Assembly (NCBI RefSeq): GCF_017498545.1
Contig: NZ_CP071793.1
Span: forward strand, 6,957,001 to 7,021,000
Length of the DNA: 64,000 bases
Source: Sulfidibacter corallicola
Lineage (GTDB): Bacteria; Acidobacteriota; Holophagae; Acanthopleuribacterales; Acanthopleuribacteraceae
Direction: 5' to 3'
The position numbers and the translations under genes were made by a program. Shown piece by piece: positions 8,006 to 16,092 of this stretch. The notes beneath the pieces were generated by a model. The model worked only from the letters and a program-made list of their open reading frames with translations, searched no databases and had not been told where the DNA came from. Position 1 is the stretch's first letter; the number at the start of each line of letters is the position of its first letter.

Positions 8006-9781
8006 ATGAGCAGAGTAATCGGAATCGATCTAGGGACAACTCATACCCTTTGTGCCGTATTCGGTGAACACGGACCCCAATTGGTACCCAATCGAGTGGG
8101 GTGCTTTTTGACCCCGTCGGTGGTCGGTCGCACGGGCGAAGGGCGGGTTTTGACCGGCATGGTCGCCCGCGATATGAACCTGATCCATCCCTGTCACTGT
8201 GCCGCCCGATTCAAGCGACACATGGGAACCGATGCCAAGCTCATGCTGGCCGGCGAACGATTCAGCGCCATCGAACTGTCCTCGCTTCTGCTGAAAACCA
8301 TGAAGCGCGATGCCGAAGCCCATTTGGGAACCTCGGTGGATCAGGCCGTCATCACCGTGCCGGCCTATTTCAACGACCACCAGCGCAAGGCGACCAAGCT
8401 TGCCGGTGAGCTGGCCGGTTTCCAGGTCCGGCGCATCATCAACGAACCGACGGCGGCCGCCCTGACCTACGGTTTTCACGAGCGAGACAACGATCGCCGA
8501 GTGTTGGTCTTCGACCTCGGCGGCGGCACGCTGGACGTCACGCTCATGGAGATTTTCGAAGGCACCCTGGAGATCATCGCCACGTCCGGTCAGGCGATGC
8601 TCGGTGGAGAGGATTTCACCGAGGCCGTGGTGTCCTGGTGCCTGAGGCAACAGGGTCGGGATCCGGCGTCGTTGCGGGGTTCCTCGCCCCAGAGCTACGC
8701 CCGCCTGTGGCGCGAATGCGAGGCGGCCAAGATTCAACTGAGCCGCGAGCGTCAGGTGGACGTTCGCATACCCGATCGCGAAGGCCGCTTTTCTCCGAAT
8801 TGTGCCCAGGTGACCCTGGATCGCGGCGTCCTGGCCGATGTTCTCTCGCCCTTCAAGGCGCGCATCATGGATTCGCTTCACCGCGCCCTGCGCGACGGCA
8901 AGACGCGCCCCGAGGACATCGACAGCGTGATTCTGGTGGGAGGGGCGACCCGCATGCCGCTGATCGCGGAGATGTTGGAAGACTATTTCCAGAAGCCGCC
9001 CCTGTGTCGGTACAACCCCGACGAGGTCGTCGCGATGGGCGCCGCCGTGCAGGCCGCGCTGTTGGAGGACCACAAGGAGGTCGAGGACCTGGTCCTGACC
9101 GACGTGTGTCCCTTCACTCTGGGCATCGCGGTCGCCAAGCAGTTGGGGCGTGAATACCGCGACGGCTATTTCCTGCCGATCATTCACCGCAACACCACCC
9201 TGCCGGTCTCCAAAGAAGAGGTGGTCTTCACCCTCTACGCCAACCAGAAGTCCGTGGATGTCAAGATTTTCCAAGGTGAATCGCGCAAGATCAAAGACAA
9301 TCATCCACTTGGCGAGTTGAAGGTTTCCGGCATTCCGCCCGCCCCTGGCGGCCACCCGATCTACGTGCGGTTCACCTACGACCTGAACGGGATTTTGGAG
9401 GTCGAGGCGGTGGTCTCCGAAACGGGAACCCGCTTTCAGACGGTCCTGACCCACCACGTCAAAGGCCTCGACGAACGCGAGATCGAGGCCGCGGTCGCGC
9501 GGATGCAGGAGATCAAGTTCTATCCCCGCGATCAGGAGGAGTACCAACACCTGCTGTTTTTTGCCGAGCAGGTGTTGGCCGAAGTGGCCGGAGAAGAGCG
9601 CCGGACCTTGGAAACCGTCTTGGACGAATTCGAATCGGCCATGTGGGACAGCCCTCACTACGAAGAGGGGGAAACCTGGTTCCGCGATGCCCATCAGGCG
9701 TTGCTCTCCTATCTGGAAGACTTGGGATACGCCTTTCGAAAGCCGCCCGAGGAAAGTGATTTTGGCCGCCAATCCCCGTGA
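8006..9781 (+). CDS. hscC: HscC-type Hsp70 chaperone
   Basis: A 591-residue Hsp70. The ATPase domain (about 1-370) has phosphate 1 (GIDLGTTHTL), the connect/phosphate 2 motif (VFDLGGGTLDVT) and the adenosine motif (ILVGGATRMP); the substrate-binding domain runs from about 385 to 500. Features match E. coli HscC rather than DnaK: LVPN then FLTPS after the first motif, a FKR-MG segment, TDVCPFTLGI at the linker region, and a short helical end containing KFYPRD. The long DnaK C-terminal tail is absent. HscC is a specialised Hsp70 that in E. coli works with dedicated J proteins. Here the next gene overlaps it and shows no J domain. Confidence 0.88.
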   Translation: MSRVIGIDLGTTHTLCAVFGEHGPQLVPNRVGCFLTPSVVGRTGEGRVLTGMVARDMNLIHPCHCAARFKRHMGTDAKLMLAGERFSAIELSSLLLKTMKRDAEAHLGTSVDQAVITVPAYFNDHQRKATKLAGELAGFQVRRIINEPTAAALTYGFHERDNDRRVLVFDLGGGTLDVTLMEIFEGTLEIIATSGQAMLGGEDFTEAVVSWCLRQQGRDPASLRGSSPQSYARLWRECEAAKIQLSRERQVDVRIPDREGRFSPNCAQVTLDRGVLADVLSPFKARIMDSLHRALRDGKTRPEDIDSVILVGGATRMPLIAEMLEDYFQKPPLCRYNPDEVVAMGAAVQAALLEDHKEVEDLVLTDVCPFTLGIAVAKQLGREYRDGYFLPIIHRNTTLPVSKEEVVFTLYANQKSVDVKIFQGESRKIKDNHPLGELKVSGIPPAPGGHPIYVRFTYDLNGILEVEAVVSETGTRFQTVLTHHVKGLDEREIEAAVARMQEIKFYPRDQEEYQHLLFFAEQVLAEVAGEERRTLETVLDEFESAMWDSPHYEEGETWFRDAHQALLSYLEDLGYAFRKPPEESDFGRQSP

Positions 9782-10346
9782 ACACTACATTCGCTCCATT
9801 TTGGAATTCGATCCCGAGCGGCTCGACGAGTTGCTGGCGGCGCGCCGAGCCTACATCGGTCTCGCAGGCGAAGGGTTCGGCGGAGAGGCCGGGCGTAGCG
9901 ATCCCTGGGAACTCGCGCAACGGCGCGAATGGCTGGTGTTCCAGTTGGATTGCCTGCACGGGTGTTTTTGGTCGCCGACCGCCGTGCCCCATTTCGAGGT
10001 CTTGTCGTCCTCCGATCTTTCCGCCTTTCCCGCGTTGAAACGGCGTTTCGACCGACTGGCTCGGGTTTTTCCCCTACGCGATCGGTTCGCGTCGGCGGGA
10101 TCGGACTCCCGCATGAACGCCGATTTTCTGGTATGGTTCCGTCGCTTGGCGGTTGCCAACGAACGCCAGGCGGCCCTGCTGCGCTCCTTTCACCAGGGGT
10201 ACCTCCAGGATCGCGGCAATCTGGTGGCCACGCTGGAACAGGTTCGGCTGTTACAAAACGCGTATCCCGAGCTGTTCGAATTGGAGCGTGACTGGTTCGT
10301 CGAGATCTTGGATCGACCGGCGCGATATTGGAAAACCGTGTTTTGA
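9756..10346 (+). CDS. Unknown protein overlapping and probably coupled to hscC
   Basis: The most likely start is GTG at 9756, inside the last 26 bases of the Hsp70 gene, giving 196 residues; GAGGA lies just upstream. The frame stays open further upstream, but there it would overlap the Hsp70 gene by about 220 bases. The protein is mostly helical, rich in Arg/Leu/Phe/Glu, and has no signal peptide, TM segment, Cys motif or HPD tripeptide. I do not recognise a family. The overlap suggests translational coupling and therefore a functional link to the chaperone, for example as a co-chaperone or client adaptor; this is inference from position only. Confidence 0.7.
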   Translation: MILAANPREHYIRSILEFDPERLDELLAARRAYIGLAGEGFGGEAGRSDPWELAQRREWLVFQLDCLHGCFWSPTAVPHFEVLSSSDLSAFPALKRRFDRLARVFPLRDRFASAGSDSRMNADFLVWFRRLAVANERQAALLRSFHQGYLQDRGNLVATLEQVRLLQNAYPELFELERDWFVEILDRPARYWKTVF

Positions 10347-10656
10347 GCCATCGTCCGCATTGACTCACGAGAGCGGAAATGGCAAAAAAAGAGGGGGACC
10401 GAACGTCCCCCCGGTAAAAACGAGGTTGGATGAATACCAACCCTCGTGGATGTGATGCCGAGTCGTCGCGGTGTGAACGATTAACCCGGTCCTACGAAAG
10501 GGCAGAAAAGGAGAACCGGGTAGGAGGACCACGCCGATGACGGCTCGGCTTCCCTTGTGCGTCACCAAGGTCTCTATCTCCGAACGCGCCGTTCGCGGCG
10601 GATCCGGTTCATTTTCGCCAAAATTTCTCGGACGATCGGGAACCGGATCCCGACCT
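10347..10656. other. Convergent intergenic region with inverted repeats
   Basis: The 310-bp gap between convergent genes contains a terminator (listed separately) and a perfect 11-bp inverted repeat, GGATCCGGTTC at 10600-10610 and GAACCGGATCC at 10640-10650, just past the stop of the VWA gene. A short palindrome CGAACG-CGC-CGTTCG sits at 10581-10595. No gene is supported. Confidence 0.5.
10384..10411 (-). terminator. Rho-independent terminator for the VWA gene
   Basis: On the minus strand the stem GGGGGAC/GTCCCCC (10393-10411, 5-nt loop) is followed by CTC-free T-rich sequence from the A7 run at 10384-10390. It lies about 245 bp beyond the VWA stop codon. Confidence 0.7.
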
Positions 10657-12774
10657 TCAGTTGAGGGTGCGAAACCGAACGCGGGTGCCGCCCTTTTTGA
10701 GCCGTAGGCGCAGGTCGCGACGGGCCGGGTTGAACTCGGAACTGTAGTAGTCGATGTAATAGAAGCTCTTGAAATCGGCGTAGATCCGGTCGAACTTCTC
10801 GTCCAGGTTCTTGACGCGGGTGACCTTGGTGTAGATGGACCCGGTCAGGCGTGCCATGCTCTCCAGGAAGTTGGCGGCCTCGAGCGGCTCGGGGAAGATC
10901 CCGCCGGGCAGGATGATGGGATAGACCATCACGGGCGAGTTGCGCAGGGCGCCCGCCACGTGGATGTCGGTCGTGGCCGAGTCGGAGTCGTCACCGTCGG
11001 AAACCACGATCATGATTTTGGTACCGTTCTGACCGACCAGGGCATCGTTGGCGATCAGCATGGCGTCGTAGAGGCGTGTGGCGCCAAGGGGGCTGATGGT
11101 CATGATCTTGGGGGTCAGGTCGTCGAAGTCGTTGGTGAAGTCACTCAGTTTGAGGACTTTGCTGTCGAAGGTGTAGATCGCGACGCGATCCTCGGGGCCC
11201 AGCTTGCTGACGAAGGTCTTGACCGAGTACATGGCGCGGTACAGCTTTTCTCCGAACATGGATATGGAGGTGTCCAAGATGATCGCGATGCGCAACGGCG
11301 CGGTGTCCTTGCGGAAATGGGCGATTTCGACTTCCTTCTTGTTTTCCTTGAGAACGAAATCCTCTTTGGCCAGTTCGCGGCCGGCCTCGCCGCGCAGATT
11401 GAACACCGAGGCATGCAGGGCCACCAACTGAACCCGCTCCTCCTCGTCGACCTTCAGGGTGTCCACCGTGATTTCGTCTTCCTGATAGGTTTCGTCTTCG
11501 AAATAGGCCACGACGCGCAGGGTGAGCTTGCCGAAGTTGCCGTCGACGGTGAAGGGCACCTTGAACGGCGGCGCCGTGATGCGGGCGATGCGTTCCTCCT
11601 CGAGGAAACACTCCACCAGGAGGATGGGCGATTCGTTGCCGGCCATGGTGAATTCGAGATTGGTGGTGCCGGTGACGAGATCGTTGTCGACGGGCGAGGT
11701 GATTTTGAGCGTGACCTTTTCCGATTGTTCGAAGCGTGCACGCCGGCCGAGCAATTGGTTGCGGCGGTTTTCGGCCTTGCCGGCCAGGGAGCGCTGATTC
11801 TTGAGGCCTTCGCGAATGGTGGCGAACAGCGGCTGGAAGCGCGAAATCAGGCTGAACGCCTCGTCGTCCAAACCCTCGGCCAAGTATTGGTCCATGAGCC
11901 GTTTCAGGGCCTTCTTGTCGTCGGGCACCAACTGCACGTACTCTTCCAGGTCGGCATAGACGCCGCCTTTACCACCTTCGATGTCGGACAGGGCCTTGCC
12001 GTAGATATCCAACGCCTGACGGAAGGTCTTCAACTGGTAATCCTGGGTTTGCTCCAAACTGGCGGATGTCTTTTTCACGTAGGTCGAGCCCAGGTTGATC
12101 TTGATCTTGGTGATCAGGTCCTTGTCCCACAGAATCAACGAGGGGAACAGGTCGAACACGTTGAAGTCCTTCTTTTCCACTTCCACGCGCGGCCATTTGT
12201 AGTAGAGGTCCACCAGGAATTCTTCACCGGCGGGCATGGGGAACTGGACCTTGTCGAAGGGAAACACGGCGTCGTGCAGAAACTCGCGGTAGACCTGGGG
12301 CTTGGTGAGCATGTTGATGGGGAAGGTGATCGGCTCCGTGAGACCTTCGCAGAGAATGACGCCCGTGCCGGGCGTTTTGTCCAAGCCGATGACCACTTTG
12401 TATTCCCGTTCGGTCAGGATCTCGCCGGTCATGTCGCGAACGGCCAGTTCGAATCTGTAAGAGATTACCGGGAGATTGTCCGCCTTGCCGTCGTAGATGC
12501 TGCCGCGATTGCGCTCGAGCGTTCGCATCAGGAACGCGGTTTGGCGGAACGGCGTGTCGAGAATGTTGTCGTACAGGTTCTTGTCCAAGGAGTAATCGTC
12601 GTTCTTGATCAACTTGTAGGCCAAGAGCGGTTCGGGGTTGGCGCGGACGACGATTTGGGTGTCCTCGGGTTGGACCTCCAGCGCGAAAAAGTGGATGTCC
12701 TTGGTGGCGAACAGGGGCAAAGTCATGAGAACACACAGGGTTGCCGATCGCGCAAACGACGAAGACGATGTCAT
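10657..12774 (-). CDS. Secreted VWA-domain protein (acidobacterial VWFA-related type)
   Basis: A 705-residue protein with an N-terminal hydrophobic signal (residues 1-23). The first 450 residues are beta-rich and charged and contain an Ig-like segment near 355-430 (TSPVDNDLVTGTTNLEFTM). A von Willebrand A domain follows at about 490-690 with a MIDAS motif DTSIS, a downstream GATRLYDA (Thr of MIDAS) and VVSDGDDSDS. The ordering of a short beta module (VFNLRGEAGRELAKEDF) before the VWA domain is the layout of the VWFA-related domain abundant in Acidobacteriota. Metal-dependent protein binding outside the cytoplasm is likely; the ligand is unknown. The gene is monocistronic. Confidence 0.85.
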   Translation of the reverse strand: MTSSSSFARSATLCVLMTLPLFATKDIHFFALEVQPEDTQIVVRANPEPLLAYKLIKNDDYSLDKNLYDNILDTPFRQTAFLMRTLERNRGSIYDGKADNLPVISYRFELAVRDMTGEILTEREYKVVIGLDKTPGTGVILCEGLTEPITFPINMLTKPQVYREFLHDAVFPFDKVQFPMPAGEEFLVDLYYKWPRVEVEKKDFNVFDLFPSLILWDKDLITKIKINLGSTYVKKTSASLEQTQDYQLKTFRQALDIYGKALSDIEGGKGGVYADLEEYVQLVPDDKKALKRLMDQYLAEGLDDEAFSLISRFQPLFATIREGLKNQRSLAGKAENRRNQLLGRRARFEQSEKVTLKITSPVDNDLVTGTTNLEFTMAGNESPILLVECFLEEERIARITAPPFKVPFTVDGNFGKLTLRVVAYFEDETYQEDEITVDTLKVDEEERVQLVALHASVFNLRGEAGRELAKEDFVLKENKKEVEIAHFRKDTAPLRIAIILDTSISMFGEKLYRAMYSVKTFVSKLGPEDRVAIYTFDSKVLKLSDFTNDFDDLTPKIMTISPLGATRLYDAMLIANDALVGQNGTKIMIVVSDGDDSDSATTDIHVAGALRNSPVMVYPIILPGGIFPEPLEAANFLESMARLTGSIYTKVTRVKNLDEKFDRIYADFKSFYYIDYYSSEFNPARRDLRLRLKKGGTRVRFRTLN

Positions 12775-13274
12775 TGAGTACTCCTTCCTTCCAGAGATTC
12801 ACTAGCTGGGTATCGATCATCCCTACAGGGCTCGATGGTCGAGAGCCGGGCGGAGCCGCGTACTGCCGGTTTGTTCTAGGGCGAAATCGGGTCTCGCTTT
12901 TAGCCAACAACGAGCGAGAAGTCGATCGATCCTTGTCAACATGGCCGAATCCTCGCGCCGGCGGTTCGAACCGAACGGCGAAGAGGCGCGGGCATGCATG
13001 CCGAAAACAACACAGGGAACGGAAGCCTTCCCCGAGCAGGACCCGTGCCGGGCGTGGTGGCAGGCCATCGCAGCGAAATCGAAGGGCGCTTCGAGGACGG
13101 CGTTTGGGGAGAAACGCGTCCATTGTAACCCGAATCGTGCGTCGGTGTTTCGCGAAAGGAACTCGTTGGATTCACCATGGAACGGTGCGGTGGCGAGCGC
13201 GGCGGTATGGGTCAAAAAAACCGCGAATTTCCCGGAAAAAAGCTCTAAATTGTTCCAATCAAATGACCCTATCG
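12775..13274. other. Long intergenic region upstream of vwa and hfq
   Basis: About 500 bp between divergent genes with no supported gene. Open frames here have no ribosome-binding site and no family resemblance. The hfq promoter follows at 13275-13304. Confidence 0.4.
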
Positions 13275-13304
13275 TTGAATTCGCGAGCAACCCTTTGGTA
13301 TGAT
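13275..13304 (+). promoter_or_regulatory. Predicted sigma-70 promoter of the hfq-like gene
   Basis: TTGAAT (13275-13280) and TATGAT (13299-13304) are spaced by 18 bp, and TTTGG directly precedes the -10. The predicted start leaves a 5' leader of about 85 nt before the ATG at 13397. Confidence 0.6.
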
Positions 13305-13396
13305 ACGGCCAACTTTTTGTGTACCCCCAGGATTGGCGAATTCCGGAACGGGCGTCAACGATCCCGAACACCACTTTTATTGCTTGAGGACCGTAT

Positions 13397-13804
13397 ATGT
13401 CGATTCACCGCAAGTTGATCCGGCCTAGCTTGAAAAATGTGAAGGAAAACGCGGGGCAAACAGCGGAAATGCAACCGCAGGCCCTGAGTTCCAACGCATC
13501 TCAAGGTCGGGATCTGGCTGGCGCCAGACGCAAACACATACCCGCCGAACAAACCAATGCGGAAAGTTTTTACTATCTAAAGCAAATGCAAACCAAGACG
13601 CCCATGGTCATCATTCTCCAGGACGGTGAACAAATTCGCGGCATTATCGAGTGGTATGATCGCCACACGTTGAAAGTCAACCGCCACAAAGAACCCAACC
13701 TGATGATCATGAAGCATTGCATCAAGTACATGTACAAGCAGGAAGACGAGGTCAAGACCCACCGTCGTCGCAAACGCGTGGACGTGGATCACAAGGAGTC
13801 CTGA
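13397..13804 (+). CDS. hfq: Hfq-like RNA chaperone (Sm fold) with N-terminal extension
   Basis: A 135-residue protein. Residues about 55-115 match the Hfq/Sm fold: an N-terminal helix (NAESFYYLKQM), Sm1 strands (TPMVIILQDGEQIRGIIEWYD) and an Sm2-like segment (LMIMKHCIKYMY) whose K-H-[AC]-I pattern corresponds to the YKHAI motif of Hfq. It should form a hexameric ring that helps sRNA-mRNA pairing. It differs from E. coli Hfq (102 residues) by a basic, Gln/Asn/Ser-rich N-terminal extension of about 55 residues and a very basic tail (KTHRRRKRVDV). It is monocistronic, with its own promoter and terminator. The extension rests on the ATG at 13397; no later Met fits upstream of the Sm fold except within it. 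Confidence 0.85.
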   Translation: MSIHRKLIRPSLKNVKENAGQTAEMQPQALSSNASQGRDLAGARRKHIPAEQTNAESFYYLKQMQTKTPMVIILQDGEQIRGIIEWYDRHTLKVNRHKEPNLMIMKHCIKYMYKQEDEVKTHRRRKRVDVDHKES

Positions 13805-13843
13805 TCGTCGCCATAGGCGCCCGCCGCTTCGCCCATTCGTCGT

Positions 13844-13884
13844 AAACCCGCGCCGTAACCGCCTATCGGAATCGCGGGTTTTTC
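13844..13884 (+). terminator. Rho-independent terminator of the hfq-like gene
   Basis: Stem AAACCCGCG (13844-13852) pairs with CGCGGGTTT (13873-13881) across a 20-nt loop and runs into T residues. It lies between the convergent hfq-like and mazG genes. Confidence 0.75.
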
Positions 13885-13894
13885 TGTATGCGGC

Positions 13895-14905
13895 TCACGT
13901 TTTGTCGTGGTCCCATTGCTTGGCGGCTTGCCAAAGTGTTTCCTGTTCTTCCAAGGGCAGTTCCGCGAATACCTGGCCGCGTTCGTCCGCGAGCCGTTCC
14001 ATGCGGCGAAATCGGCGGCTGAACTTGGCGTTCGCCAGACGCAGGGTTTCCTCCGGCTCGAAACCGGCCTTGCGCACCAGGTTGGCGGCAGCGAACAGGA
14101 CGTCGCCCAACTCTTCCTGCAATGCCGCTCCATCGCCCGAGGCCAGGGCCTCTTCGACTTCGTTCAATTCCTCGTGGATCTTGTCGATCACCTGGCGGGG
14201 ACGGTCCCAATCGAAACCCACCTTCGCCGCCTTCTTGGCGATCTTGTAGGCTTCCAGCAGGGCGGGCAGGCCTTTCGTCAGGCCGTCCAGGGCCGAGTGA
14301 TCGGCGGTGGTGTGGCCTTTCTCGGCGCGTTTCCATTGATCCCAGTTGGCTTCGACGTCCTCGGCCTGCGTAAGGTCGAGATCGCCGAAAACATGGGGAT
14401 GGCGGCGGATCATCTTGTCGACGATGCCCTCCATGACGTCCTCGATGGTAAAGCGATCGGCTTCTTCCTGGATCTTGGCCTGGAAGACCGCCTGAAGGGA
14501 AAAATCGCCCAACTCTTCGCGAAGCAGGTCCCAATCTTCGGTTTCGATGGCCTCCAACACTTCGTAGGCTTCTTCCAGGACGTATTTCTTGAGGCTCGCG
14601 GGGGTTTGTTTTCGGTCCCAGGGGCAGCCGGACCGCAGCCTTTCCATCACACAGACCAAACGATAGAAGCTGTCCTTGATGCGTTCGGCCCGGGCATCCT
14701 CGAACAGGGCCTGGCCTTGGGCGTCGCGCGTGACGTCCACGGTATCGGGATCCGGCGCTCCGGGAAAGGCGGTGGGTCGAACGGGATCGCTTTGGGATTG
14801 GGACACGGGCGGCTCCTTTTCTCGACGGGCGCACATGGCGCGACGGCTGGGATCGTCATCGGGCGAAGGGATCTCGCACGCGATCAAACGGAACATTATA
14901 CCCAA
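13895..14905 (-). CDS. mazG: Nucleoside triphosphate pyrophosphohydrolase MazG
   Basis: The protein has the tandem MazG layout. The first domain is at about 75-180 (CPWDRKQT, then EEAYEVLEAI, EELGDFSLQAVF) and the second at about 215-325 (KVGFDWDR, ELNEVEEAL, EELGDVLFAAAN). The paired EExxE/ExxD motifs that bind Mg2+ are intact in both domains. It hydrolyses NTPs/dNTPs to the monophosphate plus PPi, acting as a house-cleaning enzyme. The longest frame gives 336 residues; the first 60 residues are not part of the family, so the start could equally be the ATG at 14836 or a later codon. It is convergent with hfq. Confidence 0.93.
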   Translation of the reverse strand: MGIMFRLIACEIPSPDDDPSRRAMCARREKEPPVSQSQSDPVRPTAFPGAPDPDTVDVTRDAQGQALFEDARAERIKDSFYRLVCVMERLRSGCPWDRKQTPASLKKYVLEEAYEVLEAIETEDWDLLREELGDFSLQAVFQAKIQEEADRFTIEDVMEGIVDKMIRRHPHVFGDLDLTQAEDVEANWDQWKRAEKGHTTADHSALDGLTKGLPALLEAYKIAKKAAKVGFDWDRPRQVIDKIHEELNEVEEALASGDGAALQEELGDVLFAAANLVRKAGFEPEETLRLANAKFSRRFRRMERLADERGQVFAELPLEEQETLWQAAKQWDHDKT

Positions 14906-15199
14906 GGCGGGCCCCTTGGCCGGCGTCTTTTGGAGGGGCCCGGACCAAGGCGACTCTGGGGGCCGGGTTCCACCGGTTTCGCGCCAGGACCGATTGGCGG
15001 TCTGGCGGCGGGTGGAACCCAGGTGGATTTTCCGCCATCATTCATGAACGGTTGGTGCCTGGAGGGCCGCCGGGTTTCCGGGGGTGGGATGAGATTTCCC
15101 TGGCGGCTCAACCATTGCGCGGATGGGTTGTCCCTGGAGGTATAATGCCGACACCTCGAGGGCGATCGAGGGCATGTGTGATTCTCGTGGAAAGGGATT

Positions 15200-15763
15200 G
15201 TGGCGAGTATGGAACAAGAATCCGCTTTGGCCGTCATCGGAATGGGAAGTAATCTCGAAGATCGCTTCGATCATCTCCTGTTCGCGGCGCGTGGGCTGCA
15301 CGAGCTACCGGCATCGGATAGCCCGCGATTTTCACCGATTTACGAGACCGCCGCCGTCGACTGTCCCGAACCCTTGCCCTTCCTCAATGCGGTGGCCTGC
15401 CTGCGCACCCGTTTGGAGCCCCTGGCGTTGTTGCACCATTTACAACGTCTCGAGCGGGCTTGCGGACGTGCCCGTCCTTATCGTCACGCGCCCCGCACCC
15501 TGGATTTGGATTTGCTGTTGTTCGGCGATCGGGTGCTCGCCTTGCGGGAATTGGAATTGCCCCACCCGCGCCTGCACGAACGGCTCTTCGTGACGACTCC
15601 GCTGGCCGACCTGGCCGGCGATGTGCGCCATCCCGTATTGGCTTGTACCATGGCCGAAATCGATGGCCGTTTGCGGGCCAGCCTGGAGGGCGCCTCGGGT
15701 GCTCTCGAACCGGACGACGTCGTTCATAGGAGTCGTTACCATTGGCCGGTCTCGTTCGCCTGA
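15200..15763 (+). CDS. folK: 2-amino-4-hydroxy-6-hydroxymethyldihydropteridine pyrophosphokinase
   Basis: A 187-residue HPPK. Recognisable blocks are GMGSNLEDR near the N terminus, SPIYETAAV, PFLNAVACL, the R-R-PRTLDLDLLL motif with the two catalytic Asp residues that bind Mg2+ (about 95-103), and LPHPRLHERLFV. It transfers pyrophosphate from ATP to the pterin on the folate pathway. The start is either GTG 15200 or ATG 15209; AAAGGG at 15191-15196 is rather close to the first and far from the second. The gene stands alone. A class IV aminotransferase resembling aminodeoxychorismate lyase, another folate step, lies at 41.8 kb. Confidence 0.92.
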   Translation: MASMEQESALAVIGMGSNLEDRFDHLLFAARGLHELPASDSPRFSPIYETAAVDCPEPLPFLNAVACLRTRLEPLALLHHLQRLERACGRARPYRHAPRTLDLDLLLFGDRVLALRELELPHPRLHERLFVTTPLADLAGDVRHPVLACTMAEIDGRLRASLEGASGALEPDDVVHRSRYHWPVSFA

Positions 15764-16092
15764 ACATCTGCGTCGACCGTTCGCCAGGCGTCGCCTTTTG
15801 GTGACGTGTAGGAAGGGATGAACCGAACCCGGGCGACGTCCATAGGGGACAGATCGCGGCGGTCGAAAAAGGTTCGAGCCCGGGGACGTGCTATTCTGGA
15901 AGTGCTTTCAAGGCATGGCGACCGCGCGACCACCCTCCACGGCATGCTCTCAAACCTGCGGCCACCCCCGATTCTTCGCGAACGGCGGCGCGTTTCGAGT
16001 AGGGCTCCGGCCTTAACCCTCTGGCCGTTCATCACCTGCTGGTATGCCCCTTGCTTTGGTGGGAGGCATCCGCAAAGCCACAGGAGGTTCCC
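15764..16092. other. Intergenic region before the FecR-domain gene
   Basis: A 329-bp gap. Open frames crossing it are Arg-rich and lack start signals, so I do not call a gene. The end of the gap carries a strong ribosome-binding site (CAGGAGGTTCCC) for the next CDS. Confidence 0.35.

Noticed and set aside
10960..12777. 605-codon plus-strand frame opposite the VWA gene
   Set aside because: Antisense shadow; the minus strand carries an intact signal peptide and MIDAS motif.
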